DNA of 64,000 nt from Methylobacter sp. KS41 (GTDB taxonomy: Bacteria; Pseudomonadota; Gammaproteobacteria; Methylococcales; Methylomonadaceae), in assembly GCA_002862125.1 (NCBI GenBank), contig PHSP01000004.1, positions 62,001-126,000 on the forward strand, in the 5' to 3' direction. The notes under the pieces are model-generated. The model had not been told where the DNA came from. It worked only from the letters and a program-made list of their open reading frames with translations, and did no database searches. Shown here piece after piece: positions 44,445-52,567 of this stretch (positions are counted from its first letter, which is position 1; each line of letters begins with the position of its first letter). The position numbers and the translations under genes are program-made.

Positions 44445-46343
44445 ATGAATTTTCCTTTTTCCGCGATTGTCGAGCAAACGCAGTTGAAGACAGCGCTATT
44501 GCTGTGCGCCGTTGACCCGTCCTTAGGCGGCGTATTGATACGCGGCGACAAAGGCTCGGCAAAGAGTACGGCGGCCAGAGCGCTGATCGACATCCTTCCT
44601 CCCATCGAAAGGGTTGCCGGTTGCGCTTTCAATTGCGCACCCGGTTCACCCAGCGAGCACTGTGAAATCTGCAGTGAGGGCAATGCCACGGCCATAGCCA
44701 GTCCGGTGCCATTTATCACTCTGCCGCTAGGTGCAACCGAAGACCGCGTGGTCGGCACACTGGATTTACAGCAGGCGCTTAAAGGTGCGCAGCGCATTTT
44801 TCAACCGGGCCTGCTGGCAGCCGCGCACCGCGGCATACTTTATATAGACGAAGTCAATCTGCTCCCCGATCATCTGGTCGATGTGCTGCTCGATGCGGCG
44901 GCGATGGGCGTCAACTCGGTGCAGCGCGAAGGCTTGTCGGTTACTCATCCCGCCCGTTTCACCCTGATCGGCACGATGAATCTGGAAGAAGGCGACTTGC
45001 GCCCGCAACTGCTGGACCGTTTCGGCTTGATGGTCGAAGTGACCGCGCCGCGCGATAAAACCCTGCGTGCCGAGGTGGTGCGCCGGCGCATCGCCTATGA
45101 AGCCGGTCAAGCCGGTTATGCAGCCGCCTGGAGCCTGGAGCAGCAAGCGCTGCGCGAGCAGCTGGCCAATGCCCAGCGCTTGCTCCCGGAAGTGACATTG
45201 GATGACGGCCTGCTCGATCTCATCAGTCATTTGTGTTGCGAGTTTGAAGTCGCCAGCGTGCGTGCCGACATCGTTATTCATAAAGCGGCGCGCGCCTTGG
45301 CCGCCCTTGCCGGCCGGTTACAGGCCACTCCTTATGACGTGCGCGGCGCGGCGGAACTGGCATTGCCGCATCGGCGCAGACGCAAACCCTTTGAACAGCC
45401 CGGTCTGGATAAGGATCGTCTTGATGAGCTGATGCAGCAAGCCCAGCAACCAAATGAACGAGAAGACGGCTGCGACACAGACTCGGAGCTGGAAAACTCC
45501 GGACAGGACGGTGACTCAACAGACCGGCAGCAGGTTTTTGCCGCCGCTGCCTCTGGCAGCGCCCCGAGAATCACTGTAGATATAAGTGCCAGACACCCTG
45601 CCGCAGGCAAGCGCAATACGGCAACAGATGCGCCGCGTGGACGCGTGGTGCGCGCCGCGCCAAACCAAAATCCGGACAGTCTTGCGATCGGCGCGACGCT
45701 ACGCAGTGCGGCAATGCGCAATGCAGGCGGCTTTAAGGTAACGAAGCACGATTTGCATCAACAAATCCGCAGCGGTAAAAGCGCCAACCTGATTTTATTT
45801 GTCGTCGACGCCTCCGGCTCCATGTCCGCGCAACGCCGCATGGAAGCCGTCAAAGGCGCGGTATTAACACTTCTGACCGATGCCTACCAGCAGCGGGATC
45901 AGGTCGCCGTTATCTCATTTCGCGGCGAATCAGCACACCTGCTATTGCCGCCAACCCGCAGCGTTGATCTTGCCGGACAGCATTTGACCGCCCTGCCGAC
46001 AGGCGGCCGGACGCCTTTGGCGCACGCGCTGCAACTGGCACTGGAAACCCTGGATAAAACAAATGGCAATGACATGCCGCCCTTGCTGGTTTTGCTCAGC
46101 GACGGCAAAGCCAATGTATCCATAAACGATGGCGGCGACCCCTGGCAGGAGACACTAAAATTTGCGGAATTGCTCGCATATCGCAGCATCCCTGCCTTAG
46201 TGCTGGATACTGAAAGCGGTTATTTACGCCTGGGCAGAGCCCGCCAGCTGGCCAATGCGCTGGGCGCGGAATGCCTGACGCTGGAAGAGTTATCGGCGGA
46301 AAATCTGGCGCTGACGATACGCACTTGTATCAAAACAAGCTAA
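44445..46343 (+). CDS. Mg-chelatase-like ATPase, fused I and D domains (partner of CobN)
   Basis: 632 residues from the ATG at 44445, which has GAGGA upstream. An N-terminal AAA+ domain (P-loop GDKGSAKST; IDEVNLLPDHLVDVLLD Walker B; an internal Cys-rich segment CAPGSPSEHCEIC) is followed by an acidic, low-complexity linker (about 335-400) and a von Willebrand A domain with MIDAS D455-A-S-G-S (VVDASGSMSAQRR). This ChlI-ChlD fusion normally accompanies CobN in organisms lacking CobS/CobT-type chelatase subunits. It drives metal insertion by ATP hydrolysis. Placed 7 bp after cobN. Confidence 0.9.
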   Translation: MNFPFSAIVEQTQLKTALLLCAVDPSLGGVLIRGDKGSAKSTAARALIDILPPIERVAGCAFNCAPGSPSEHCEICSEGNATAIASPVPFITLPLGATEDRVVGTLDLQQALKGAQRIFQPGLLAAAHRGILYIDEVNLLPDHLVDVLLDAAAMGVNSVQREGLSVTHPARFTLIGTMNLEEGDLRPQLLDRFGLMVEVTAPRDKTLRAEVVRRRIAYEAGQAGYAAAWSLEQQALREQLANAQRLLPEVTLDDGLLDLISHLCCEFEVASVRADIVIHKAARALAALAGRLQATPYDVRGAAELALPHRRRRKPFEQPGLDKDRLDELMQQAQQPNEREDGCDTDSELENSGQDGDSTDRQQVFAAAASGSAPRITVDISARHPAAGKRNTATDAPRGRVVRAAPNQNPDSLAIGATLRSAAMRNAGGFKVTKHDLHQQIRSGKSANLILFVVDASGSMSAQRRMEAVKGAVLTLLTDAYQQRDQVAVISFRGESAHLLLPPTRSVDLAGQHLTALPTGGRTPLAHALQLALETLDKTNGNDMPPLLVLLSDGKANVSINDGGDPWQETLKFAELLAYRSIPALVLDTESGYLRLGRARQLANALGAECLTLEELSAENLALTIRTCIKTS

Positions 46344-46462
46344 CCCTCGCACCTTGGCAGATACTAGAAGTAATGTGACTAGTTATAACGCTTGAGAATT
46401 TATGATTTACAAACTAACAATTATGAAAAGGTTAATGACACCCTGGCGAATAAAATCCGGTT

Positions 46463-46504
46463 GTGGGAGCGACGCCCTCGTCGCGACGAGGGCGTCGCTC
46501 CCAC
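46463..46504. repeat. 42-nt perfect palindrome (REP-like) upstream of cbiE
   Basis: Each 21-nt arm (starting GTGGGAGCGACGCCCTCG) is the exact reverse complement of the other, with no loop. GTGGGAGCG ends are typical of REP-type repeats in gammaproteobacteria. It lies between the chelatase gene and cbiE, the largest gap (207 bp) in this part of the operon, and may act as an mRNA processing or stability element. Confidence 0.9.
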
Positions 46505-46550
46505 GAAATTTGTTAACAACTTTCACTGTAAAGATGTTTAAGGAACTGCA

Positions 46551-47246
46551 ATGATTGTCTGTATAGGCGCGGGTCCGGGTGATTTGGGATATTTGACCCA
46601 GCGCGGCGCGGAGCTGATCCGCAATGCCGACGTGGTCGCCGGTTTTGACGCCGTCGTTAACGTCATTCAAAGCCTGATTCCGGCTGCGGCGCAAACCGTG
46701 CTGATGAATTACCGCGACCAGACTGCGCAGCTGGCTCAGGTGGCCGAAGCGCATCATGCCGGCAAGCGCTGCGTGGTGGTCTTTATGGGCGACATTCATT
46801 TCAGCGGCTTTCAGTATCTGGAGCGGGTCGAGCGCGCTTGCGGGCATCAGGTGGAAACGGTGCCGGGCATATCCTCGGCGCAAATACTCGCGTCGCGCGC
46901 CAAAGTCTGTTTCGACGAAACCACATTTATTACCTTTCATCGCCGTGGCGGCCTTGAGCCTTTCAAGCGTCATCTGGTGCATGTATTGCAAGACCAGCGC
47001 AATGCCATCGTGATTCCCTGTCCGTGGGATGCAGCGCGTTCATTCATGCCCCGCCACATCGCGGCTTACTTGCTGGAAAATGGCATATCGCCAGGGCATC
47101 CGACCGAAGTATGGGAAAATCTAACAAGAAACGAAGCCGAATGGCGCGGTACGCTCGCTGACTGTGTTGATAGAGAATTCAGCGACATGAGCATTATGTT
47201 GATCCGCACCCTGAGTCCCATGTCCAGCCAGATTGAAGCGCAATGA
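46551..47246 (+). CDS. cbiE: Cobalt-precorrin-7 C5-methyltransferase CbiE
   Basis: 231 residues of the tetrapyrrole methylase fold: N-terminal [21 protein letters not shown]-site FMGDIHFSG and [13 protein letters not shown]. Length fits CbiE alone; there is no attached CbiT domain as in CobL. AAGGA precedes the ATG. The stop overlaps the cbiX/cbiC start (ATGA). Confidence 0.88.
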   Translation: MIVCIGAGPGDLGYLTQRGAELIRNADVVAGFDAVVNVIQSLIPAAAQTVLMNYRDQTAQLAQVAEAHHAGKRCVVVFMGDIHFSGFQYLERVERACGHQVETVPGISSAQILASRAKVCFDETTFITFHRRGGLEPFKRHLVHVLQDQRNAIVIPCPWDAARSFMPRHIAAYLLENGISPGHPTEVWENLTRNEAEWRGTLADCVDREFSDMSIMLIRTLSPMSSQIEAQ

Positions 47247-48901
47247 AACTCGCAGATAATCAAATCTCCCCTAACCCCTCTTTTACAAAGAGGGGGACTG
47301 ATCAAAATACTTTCGGCATCGTGGTCGCCGGACACGGCAGCCGTGACCCTGACGGCATCAAGGAATTTGAACAACTGGTTGAGTTGATCAAGGAACGCGC
47401 CCCGCAGCATATTGTCAGTCACGGCTATCTGGAATTCGCCGGCCCGACCATCGATCAAGCGGTTATCGCGCAGATAGACGCAGGCGTCAGGCGAGTGGTG
47501 ATGGCGCCCGGCGTATTGCTGGCGGCAAGCCATGCCAAGAACGATTTGCCCAGCGAGTTACTGGCTTTTGCCAAAACCCGCACTGACATCGATTTTCATT
47601 TTGGCGCGCCGCTGGGCCTGCATCCGCTGTTATTGCAAGTTGTCCAGGAGCGCATCGTCGCCGCCGAAGCCCGGTCATCGCATACCGTTCGCCGTGACGA
47701 CACCTGCCTGGTGCTGGTGGGGCGCGGCACGACGGACCCAGACGCCAACGGCGAAGTCTCCAAATTCGCCCGGATGATCGAGGAAGGCATGGGCTTTGGC
47801 GCAGCCTTCGTATGTTATTCCGGAACCGCCAAACCGCTGGTCTCGGATGGTTTGCGCAGCGCCGCTCGATTGGGCTATGCGCGACTGATCGTCGTCCCTT
47901 TTTTTTTGTTTGACGGCGTTCTGGTCAAACGGATTTATGCCGCCGCCGATGCCCTGCAGGAACGGGAGCCTGGGCTGGAAATCCTTAAAGCCGGTTATCT
48001 TGGCGTACATCCAAACGTCGCGGATGTCATCATTGCGCGGGCGCAGGAGGCGGTTGAAGGCCGCGCGGAGATGAACTGCGCACTGTGCAAATACCGGGTG
48101 CAGATTCCCGGCTTTGAAGAACAGGTCGGCGAGCCGCAACGCGCTCACCACCTTAAAGCGCGCGGTCTGCTGGAGAAAGACGTGGCGCCAGGCAATGTTA
48201 ATCCAGGATACGCCCCTTACGTGCCGCACCCGATAGAAGCCGAAAGTTTCCGTATTATCGCGGCTGGACGCGATTGGTCCGATTTTCCCGCCGCCCATTT
48301 GACTATTCTGCAGCGGCTCGTGCATACCAGCGGCGATTTTAACGCCGCCGATGATCTCTATTTTTCCGCGGGCGCGGTTGAAACCGGCATTCGAGCGCTG
48401 CTGCGCTGCAAGCGGATCGTCACCGACGTGACGATGGTGCAGACCGGCCTGAAACGCGCATTGCTGGATCAACTGGGCATCGAAACCTGGTGCGGCGTGC
48501 ATGATAACGAAACGGCGCTGCTGGCTGCCGCGCAAGGCATTACCCGTTCCGCCGCGGGAATACGCCGGGCCTGGGAAAAGTTTGGCAACGACATCGTGCT
48601 CGCTATCGGCGATGCGCCAACCGCCATCATGGAGGCGACACGCCTGATTCGCGAACATGGCTGGCGGCCTCAACTGGTAATCGGTTTGCCGGTTGGCTTT
48701 GTCGGCACCTGCGAAGCGAAAGCCGATCTCAAGCGTTGTTTGCAAGTGCCGCGCATCACCAATAGCGGAACGCGCGGCGGTTCGCCCTGGGCCGCCAGCG
48801 TGGTTAACGGTCTGATGATCGATGCGGTGAATCAGCTGGCAACAGCCGCTGCGGAGTTGTCCGAGCAAGGCGGCGGAGATAGCCGGGCTATGCTGCGCTG
48901 A
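47243..48901 (+). CDS. cbiX/cbiC: Fusion of sirohydrochlorin cobaltochelatase CbiX and precorrin-8X methylmutase CbiC
   Basis: 552 residues. Two CbiX-type chelatase repeats start at [12 protein letters not shown] (about 29) and [15 protein letters not shown] (about 153). A His/Cys linker ([13 protein letters not shown]) leads to a CbiC/CobH domain at about 335-545 ([26 protein letters not shown]-like, [13 protein letters not shown]). CbiX inserts cobalt early, into sirohydrochlorin; CbiC moves a methyl group from C11 to C12. The first 27 residues are not conserved: they translate a dispersed repeat (see 47264-47298). Start ATG overlaps the cbiE stop. Confidence 0.9.
   Translation: MKLADNQISPNPSFTKRGTDQNTFGIVVAGHGSRDPDGIKEFEQLVELIKERAPQHIVSHGYLEFAGPTIDQAVIAQIDAGVRRVVMAPGVLLAASHAKNDLPSELLAFAKTRTDIDFHFGAPLGLHPLLLQVVQERIVAAEARSSHTVRRDDTCLVLVGRGTTDPDANGEVSKFARMIEEGMGFGAAFVCYSGTAKPLVSDGLRSAARLGYARLIVVPFFLFDGVLVKRIYAAADALQEREPGLEILKAGYLGVHPNVADVIIARAQEAVEGRAEMNCALCKYRVQIPGFEEQVGEPQRAHHLKARGLLEKDVAPGNVNPGYAPYVPHPIEAESFRIIAAGRDWSDFPAAHLTILQRLVHTSGDFNAADDLYFSAGAVETGIRALLRCKRIVTDVTMVQTGLKRALLDQLGIETWCGVHDNETALLAAAQGITRSAAGIRRAWEKFGNDIVLAIGDAPTAIMEATRLIREHGWRPQLVIGLPVGFVGTCEAKADLKRCLQVPRITNSGTRGGSPWAASVVNGLMIDAVNQLATAAAELSEQGGGDSRAMLR
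47264..47298. repeat. CCCCTCTTT-type palindromic repeat inside the cbiX/cbiC reading frame
   Basis: CCCCTCTTTTACAAAGAGGGG is an inverted repeat of a type found dispersed in many bacterial genomes. Its translation on the opposite strand gives the well-known [11 protein letters not shown] string. Here it sits in frame, between the start codon and the conserved chelatase domain, and adds about ten residues. Confidence 0.75.
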
Positions 48902-48920
48902 CCCGGCCTGCAGGCAATCC

Positions 48921-50066
48921 ATGGATCAAATTGAGCTGGAAAAATTTGACCTCGATGTGCTCGCGCCAAATGGTTTACGGCGGGGACGAACGACCGGAAG
49001 TTGCGCTACTGCGGCGGTTAAAGCGGCTCTGAACTTGCTGGTTCATGGGGATTATTGCACCCAGGTAGCAGTGACTTTGCCCGGTAACCATCATTATTTA
49101 GTAGTGCCGGTTCAGTCCGTGCGCTGGCTGGATGAACAGTCGGCATGCGCCGGAGTGATCAAGGACGGCGGCGATGATCCTGACAACACGCACGGCGCGA
49201 CTATTTTTGCCATGGTGAAAAAAAACCAGCTTGGCCGGGTTCGTTTTTTTGCGGGAAAAGGCGTCGGCACGGCGACCCAACCCGGTTTAAGGGTAGCCCC
49301 CGGTGAGCCCGCCATCAACCCGGTTCCGCGTATGATGATGCAACAGGCCGTCACTGAAGTGTTGGAATATGAAGCGCCAGCAGACCTGAACGCCGGTTTC
49401 GATCTCACCATCGGTTGTGAAAACGGCGAAAGCATCGCGAAAAAAACGTTTAACCCCCGGCTCGGCATAGTCGGCGGCATTTCGATTCTTGGCACGTCGG
49501 GCATAGTCGAGCCCTTGTCGCTGGCCTCGTGGATTGCCTCCATCGAAGTCTATGTGCGCGTCGCGCTGGGCGGCGGCGCGCAAAGCATCGCCTTCCTGCC
49601 GGGTAAAATTGGCCGCAAATACGCCAAAGAAACGCTCGGCCTGCCTGCGCAGCGAGCCGTGCAAATCGCCAACTTTCCGGGTGACGCGCTGGATTTTATG
49701 CAGCAAGCCTTGTCAGAAGAACAGCGCGGCCTCGATGTGCTTTGGCTGCTGGGCCATCCCGGCAAACTTGCCAAAGTGCTGGCAGGTAAGTGGGACACGC
49801 ACTCCAGCAAGAGCGGCATGGCCATGGACGCGGTAGCGGATGTAGCAGCGGAACTGGGCTTTAACGGCAATCTGGTACAGGCCATAGCCCAAGCCAATAC
49901 CGTGGAGGCGGCAATAGAAAAATTACAGCGCGAATCCGGCGCGCAGGCTTTATGGATGGAAATTGAACGGCGCATCGCCGTGCTTGTTCACGAACGGGCT
50001 CCGGCCGCAAGCCGTGTTGAAGTGCGCTTATTTAACTTGAATGGCAAAACCTTGGGAGCGCCATGA
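48921..50066 (+). CDS. cbiD: Cobalt-precorrin-5B C1-methyltransferase CbiD
   Basis: 381 residues. Family motifs include LRRGRTTGSCATAAVKAAL, IKDGGDDPDNTHGATI, GKGVGTATQPGL and LGGISILGTSGI-like. CbiD belongs to the early-cobalt (anaerobic-type) route and replaces CobF. The stop overlaps the cbiL start (ATGA). Confidence 0.95.
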   Translation: MDQIELEKFDLDVLAPNGLRRGRTTGSCATAAVKAALNLLVHGDYCTQVAVTLPGNHHYLVVPVQSVRWLDEQSACAGVIKDGGDDPDNTHGATIFAMVKKNQLGRVRFFAGKGVGTATQPGLRVAPGEPAINPVPRMMMQQAVTEVLEYEAPADLNAGFDLTIGCENGESIAKKTFNPRLGIVGGISILGTSGIVEPLSLASWIASIEVYVRVALGGGAQSIAFLPGKIGRKYAKETLGLPAQRAVQIANFPGDALDFMQQALSEEQRGLDVLWLLGHPGKLAKVLAGKWDTHSSKSGMAMDAVADVAAELGFNGNLVQAIAQANTVEAAIEKLQRESGAQALWMEIERRIAVLVHERAPAASRVEVRLFNLNGKTLGAP

Positions 50067-50860
50067 GCAAATTGGGTACATTTTGGGGTATCGGCGTTGG
50101 GCCGGGGCCTGCCGGCTACATTCCTCTGGCGGCGATTGAAGCCTTGCGCATGGCCGACATCGTGTTTGCGCCGCGCGCGACAACCTCCGGAAGCTCGGTT
50201 GCATTGCGGTGTCTTGCAGGCATAGCCATCGCGCCGGAACGGATACGGGAAATCGAGTTTAACATGGATACCGACCGCTCGGTGCTGAGCGAGCATTACG
50301 CCCGGTTGGCGGAAACAATAGCGGTCGAGTTGCGCGCAGGACTTAACGCCGCCTATCTGACCATCGGCGATACGCTCACCTACTCCACTTACGGCTATGT
50401 GCTGGCGGCCTTGCAAGAGCTGCTGCCGGGATTGCCGCAGCGCACCTTTCCCGGCATCACCAGCTATGCGGCGGCAGCGGCAGCATTGAGTTGGCCGCTC
50501 GGCGAAGGCAAGGAACGCACGCTGATTTTACCGTGCCCGGAAGATGCCGCCAGTCTGCGCTATGACATCGAAACCCATGACATTGTGGTATTGATGAAGA
50601 TCGGCAAACGCCTGCCGTGGGTATTGGATTTGCTGCGCGACATGGGCATTGCCGGACACTGCGCGTTCGCCCGGCGCATCGGCCTGGATGATGAAATGCT
50701 GTCGGCTGACCTGAGCAATTTATGCCCGACTGAAGCCATGGGCTATCTGTCCACGCTGTTAATCCGGAAAGATCCCAGAGAGAAAAGACACTCTGGTCAG
50801 GGTATCCCACCTGACGTCCTTCAGATGAATGCAAACAGGCTCCAGGAAGATTTGTCATGA
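50063..50860 (+). CDS. cbiL: Cobalt-precorrin-2 C20-methyltransferase CbiL
   Basis: 265 residues of the tetrapyrrole methylase fold with GIGVGPGPAGYIPLAA at the start, LTIGDTLTYSTYGYVL and FPGITSYAAAAAAL. The C-terminus is extended by about 30 residues (RKDPREKRHSGQGIPPD onward) beyond the usual end. Overlaps both neighbours by 4 bp. Confidence 0.9.
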   Translation: MSKLGTFWGIGVGPGPAGYIPLAAIEALRMADIVFAPRATTSGSSVALRCLAGIAIAPERIREIEFNMDTDRSVLSEHYARLAETIAVELRAGLNAAYLTIGDTLTYSTYGYVLAALQELLPGLPQRTFPGITSYAAAAAALSWPLGEGKERTLILPCPEDAASLRYDIETHDIVVLMKIGKRLPWVLDLLRDMGIAGHCAFARRIGLDDEMLSADLSNLCPTEAMGYLSTLLIRKDPREKRHSGQGIPPDVLQMNANRLQEDLS

Positions 50861-51639
50861 AAGTTTATTTTATCGGCGCCGGCCCCGGCGCTGCCGATTT
50901 GATTACCTTGCGCGGCGCGGCGATTCTGGGCCGGGTCGACATGGTGTTGTACGCCGGCTCTCTGGTGTCGAAGGATATGCTGGCGCATTGCAAAGTGGAT
51001 GCCGAAATAATCGATACCGCCCAGCTCGATTTGGAACAGCAGGAAGCCTGTTATCGACGTGCCCAGGCGCAGGGCATCGATGTCGCTCGTCTGCACTCCG
51101 GCGATCCCGCCATTTATGGCGCAACCGCCGAGCAAATGCGCCGCCTGGATGCGCTGGGCATTGCCTATGAAATCGTCCCCGGAGTATCGTCGTTTACTGC
51201 GGCGGCGGCCACTATCAAAGCTGAACTGACCAAGCCTGAAGTTTCACAAACCATCATTCTGACACGGGTTTCAGGCCGCGCCTCAGCCGTGCCGGAAAGT
51301 GAATCGATTGCGCTGCTCGCAGGACACCGTGCGACCCTATGCATTTTTTTGTCCGGCCCGCATTTGAAAAAGATTGTCGCCGATCTGCGTCTGCATTATC
51401 CCGACGACACGCCGGTCGCGTTGGTATACAGGGCAACGTGGCCGGAAGAAAGAACCCACCAGAGCACTTTAGGCCAGTTGCTTTCTGAAATCAAAAGCAG
51501 CGACTGGAATCTTACCACCATGCTCTTGGTGGGCGAAGCGCTGAGTACTCATTTACCGGCAGAATCCCGATTATATGCCAAGGATTACACGCATATTTTC
51601 CGGGTAGTGAAGAAACGCAAAACGACGACAGACGGATGA
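50857..51639 (+). CDS. cbiF: Cobalt-precorrin-4 C11-methyltransferase CbiF
   Basis: 260 residues: FIGAGPGAADLITLRGA, VLYAGSLVSKDML, LHSGDPAIYGATAEQM and VPGVSSFTAAAA are the family signatures. ATGA overlaps with cbiL upstream and cbiG downstream. Confidence 0.93.
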   Translation: MKVYFIGAGPGAADLITLRGAAILGRVDMVLYAGSLVSKDMLAHCKVDAEIIDTAQLDLEQQEACYRRAQAQGIDVARLHSGDPAIYGATAEQMRRLDALGIAYEIVPGVSSFTAAAATIKAELTKPEVSQTIILTRVSGRASAVPESESIALLAGHRATLCIFLSGPHLKKIVADLRLHYPDDTPVALVYRATWPEERTHQSTLGQLLSEIKSSDWNLTTMLLVGEALSTHLPAESRLYAKDYTHIFRVVKKRKTTTDG

Positions 51640-52400
51640 ACCGTGATACCGGTATCTGGCTGGTACGTCCGGAAAGCGAGGCGCTGGCCACGACGTTGCA
51701 AAAACAGTTGGGAGGTACGCTTTATCGGCCTTGGCTGAATCTCTCTGTCACGCAGAAAGACCAGTTTGCCGCCGCCTACCGATTGCACAAACAGTGGATC
51801 ATGATAGCGGCCAGCGGTATTGCCGTGCGTTTTCTGGATGGCTTGGCCCAGGACAAACACAGCGATCCGGCGGTAGTGGTGCTGGATGAAGCGGGGCGCT
51901 TTGCCGTTTCGCTGCTGGCAGGTCACGAAGGCGGCGCAAATCGCCTGGCTTATCGGGTCGCCAATGTTGTCGGCGCGGTGCCGGTGATTACGACGGCGAC
52001 CGAGGCATTAAAGCCTTTGGTAATCGGCATCGGTTGCCGCAAAGATGTTCCCGTTGCACGCATTACCGCCGCTGTTCAACAGGCGCTGGGTAACCGTCGC
52101 ATCAACGAAATACGCGAGATTGCAACCATAGACTTGAAAGCCAACGAGCCTGGGTTGCTTGAGTTTTGCGAGCAATACCAGCTTCCGCTGCGGGTTCTGG
52201 CTCACGAAACCGTTGCGGCGAGGGCGTGGGTAACGCAGCCATCGGACTGGGTGCAAAAAAATGTGGGACTGCCGGGCGTCTGTGAACCCTGCGCCTTGAT
52301 CGCCAGTCCGCGCGGCCGGTTAATTGTGCCAAAAGAGACATTGGATGGCGTTGCCGTGGCGGTAGTGGAAGATGACAAAAGATATGAAGAAAAGCTTTGA
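51636..52400 (+). CDS. cbiG: Cobalt-precorrin-5A hydrolase CbiG
   Basis: 254 residues. An N-terminal part (IMIAASGIAVRFL, DPAVVVLDEAGRFAVSLLAGHEGGAN) and a C-terminal CbiG domain (VIGIGCRKDVP, LKANEPGLLEF, LALASPRGRLIVPK-like) are both present, though the protein is shorter than the usual 330-350 residues. It opens the delta-lactone with loss of a two-carbon unit, a step specific to the early-cobalt route. Last gene before the inserted helicase. Confidence 0.9.
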   Translation: MNRDTGIWLVRPESEALATTLQKQLGGTLYRPWLNLSVTQKDQFAAAYRLHKQWIMIAASGIAVRFLDGLAQDKHSDPAVVVLDEAGRFAVSLLAGHEGGANRLAYRVANVVGAVPVITTATEALKPLVIGIGCRKDVPVARITAAVQQALGNRRINEIREIATIDLKANEPGLLEFCEQYQLPLRVLAHETVAARAWVTQPSDWVQKNVGLPGVCEPCALIASPRGRLIVPKETLDGVAVAVVEDDKRYEEKL

Positions 52401-52567
52401 AATGGGTTTAAACTTGCATTTGGGTCATAATAAATTTGAAGGTTCAAATAAACAAGGCTACAAGTCTTGTTACAATCCCATGATCAAATTGATGATTATC
52501 CATTAGACTTCAACGCCTTATAATCTCTGCTTTAACATTCACCCCACAGATTAAACCGGAAAAAAAT

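Noticed and set aside
43874-44797. 307-codon minus-strand frame across cobN and the chelatase gene
   Set aside because: Antisense to two conserved genes and without motifs.
47675-48922. 415-codon minus-strand frame opposite cbiX/cbiC
   Set aside because: The sense strand encodes clear CbiX and CbiC domains; the antisense product has no domain and odd composition.
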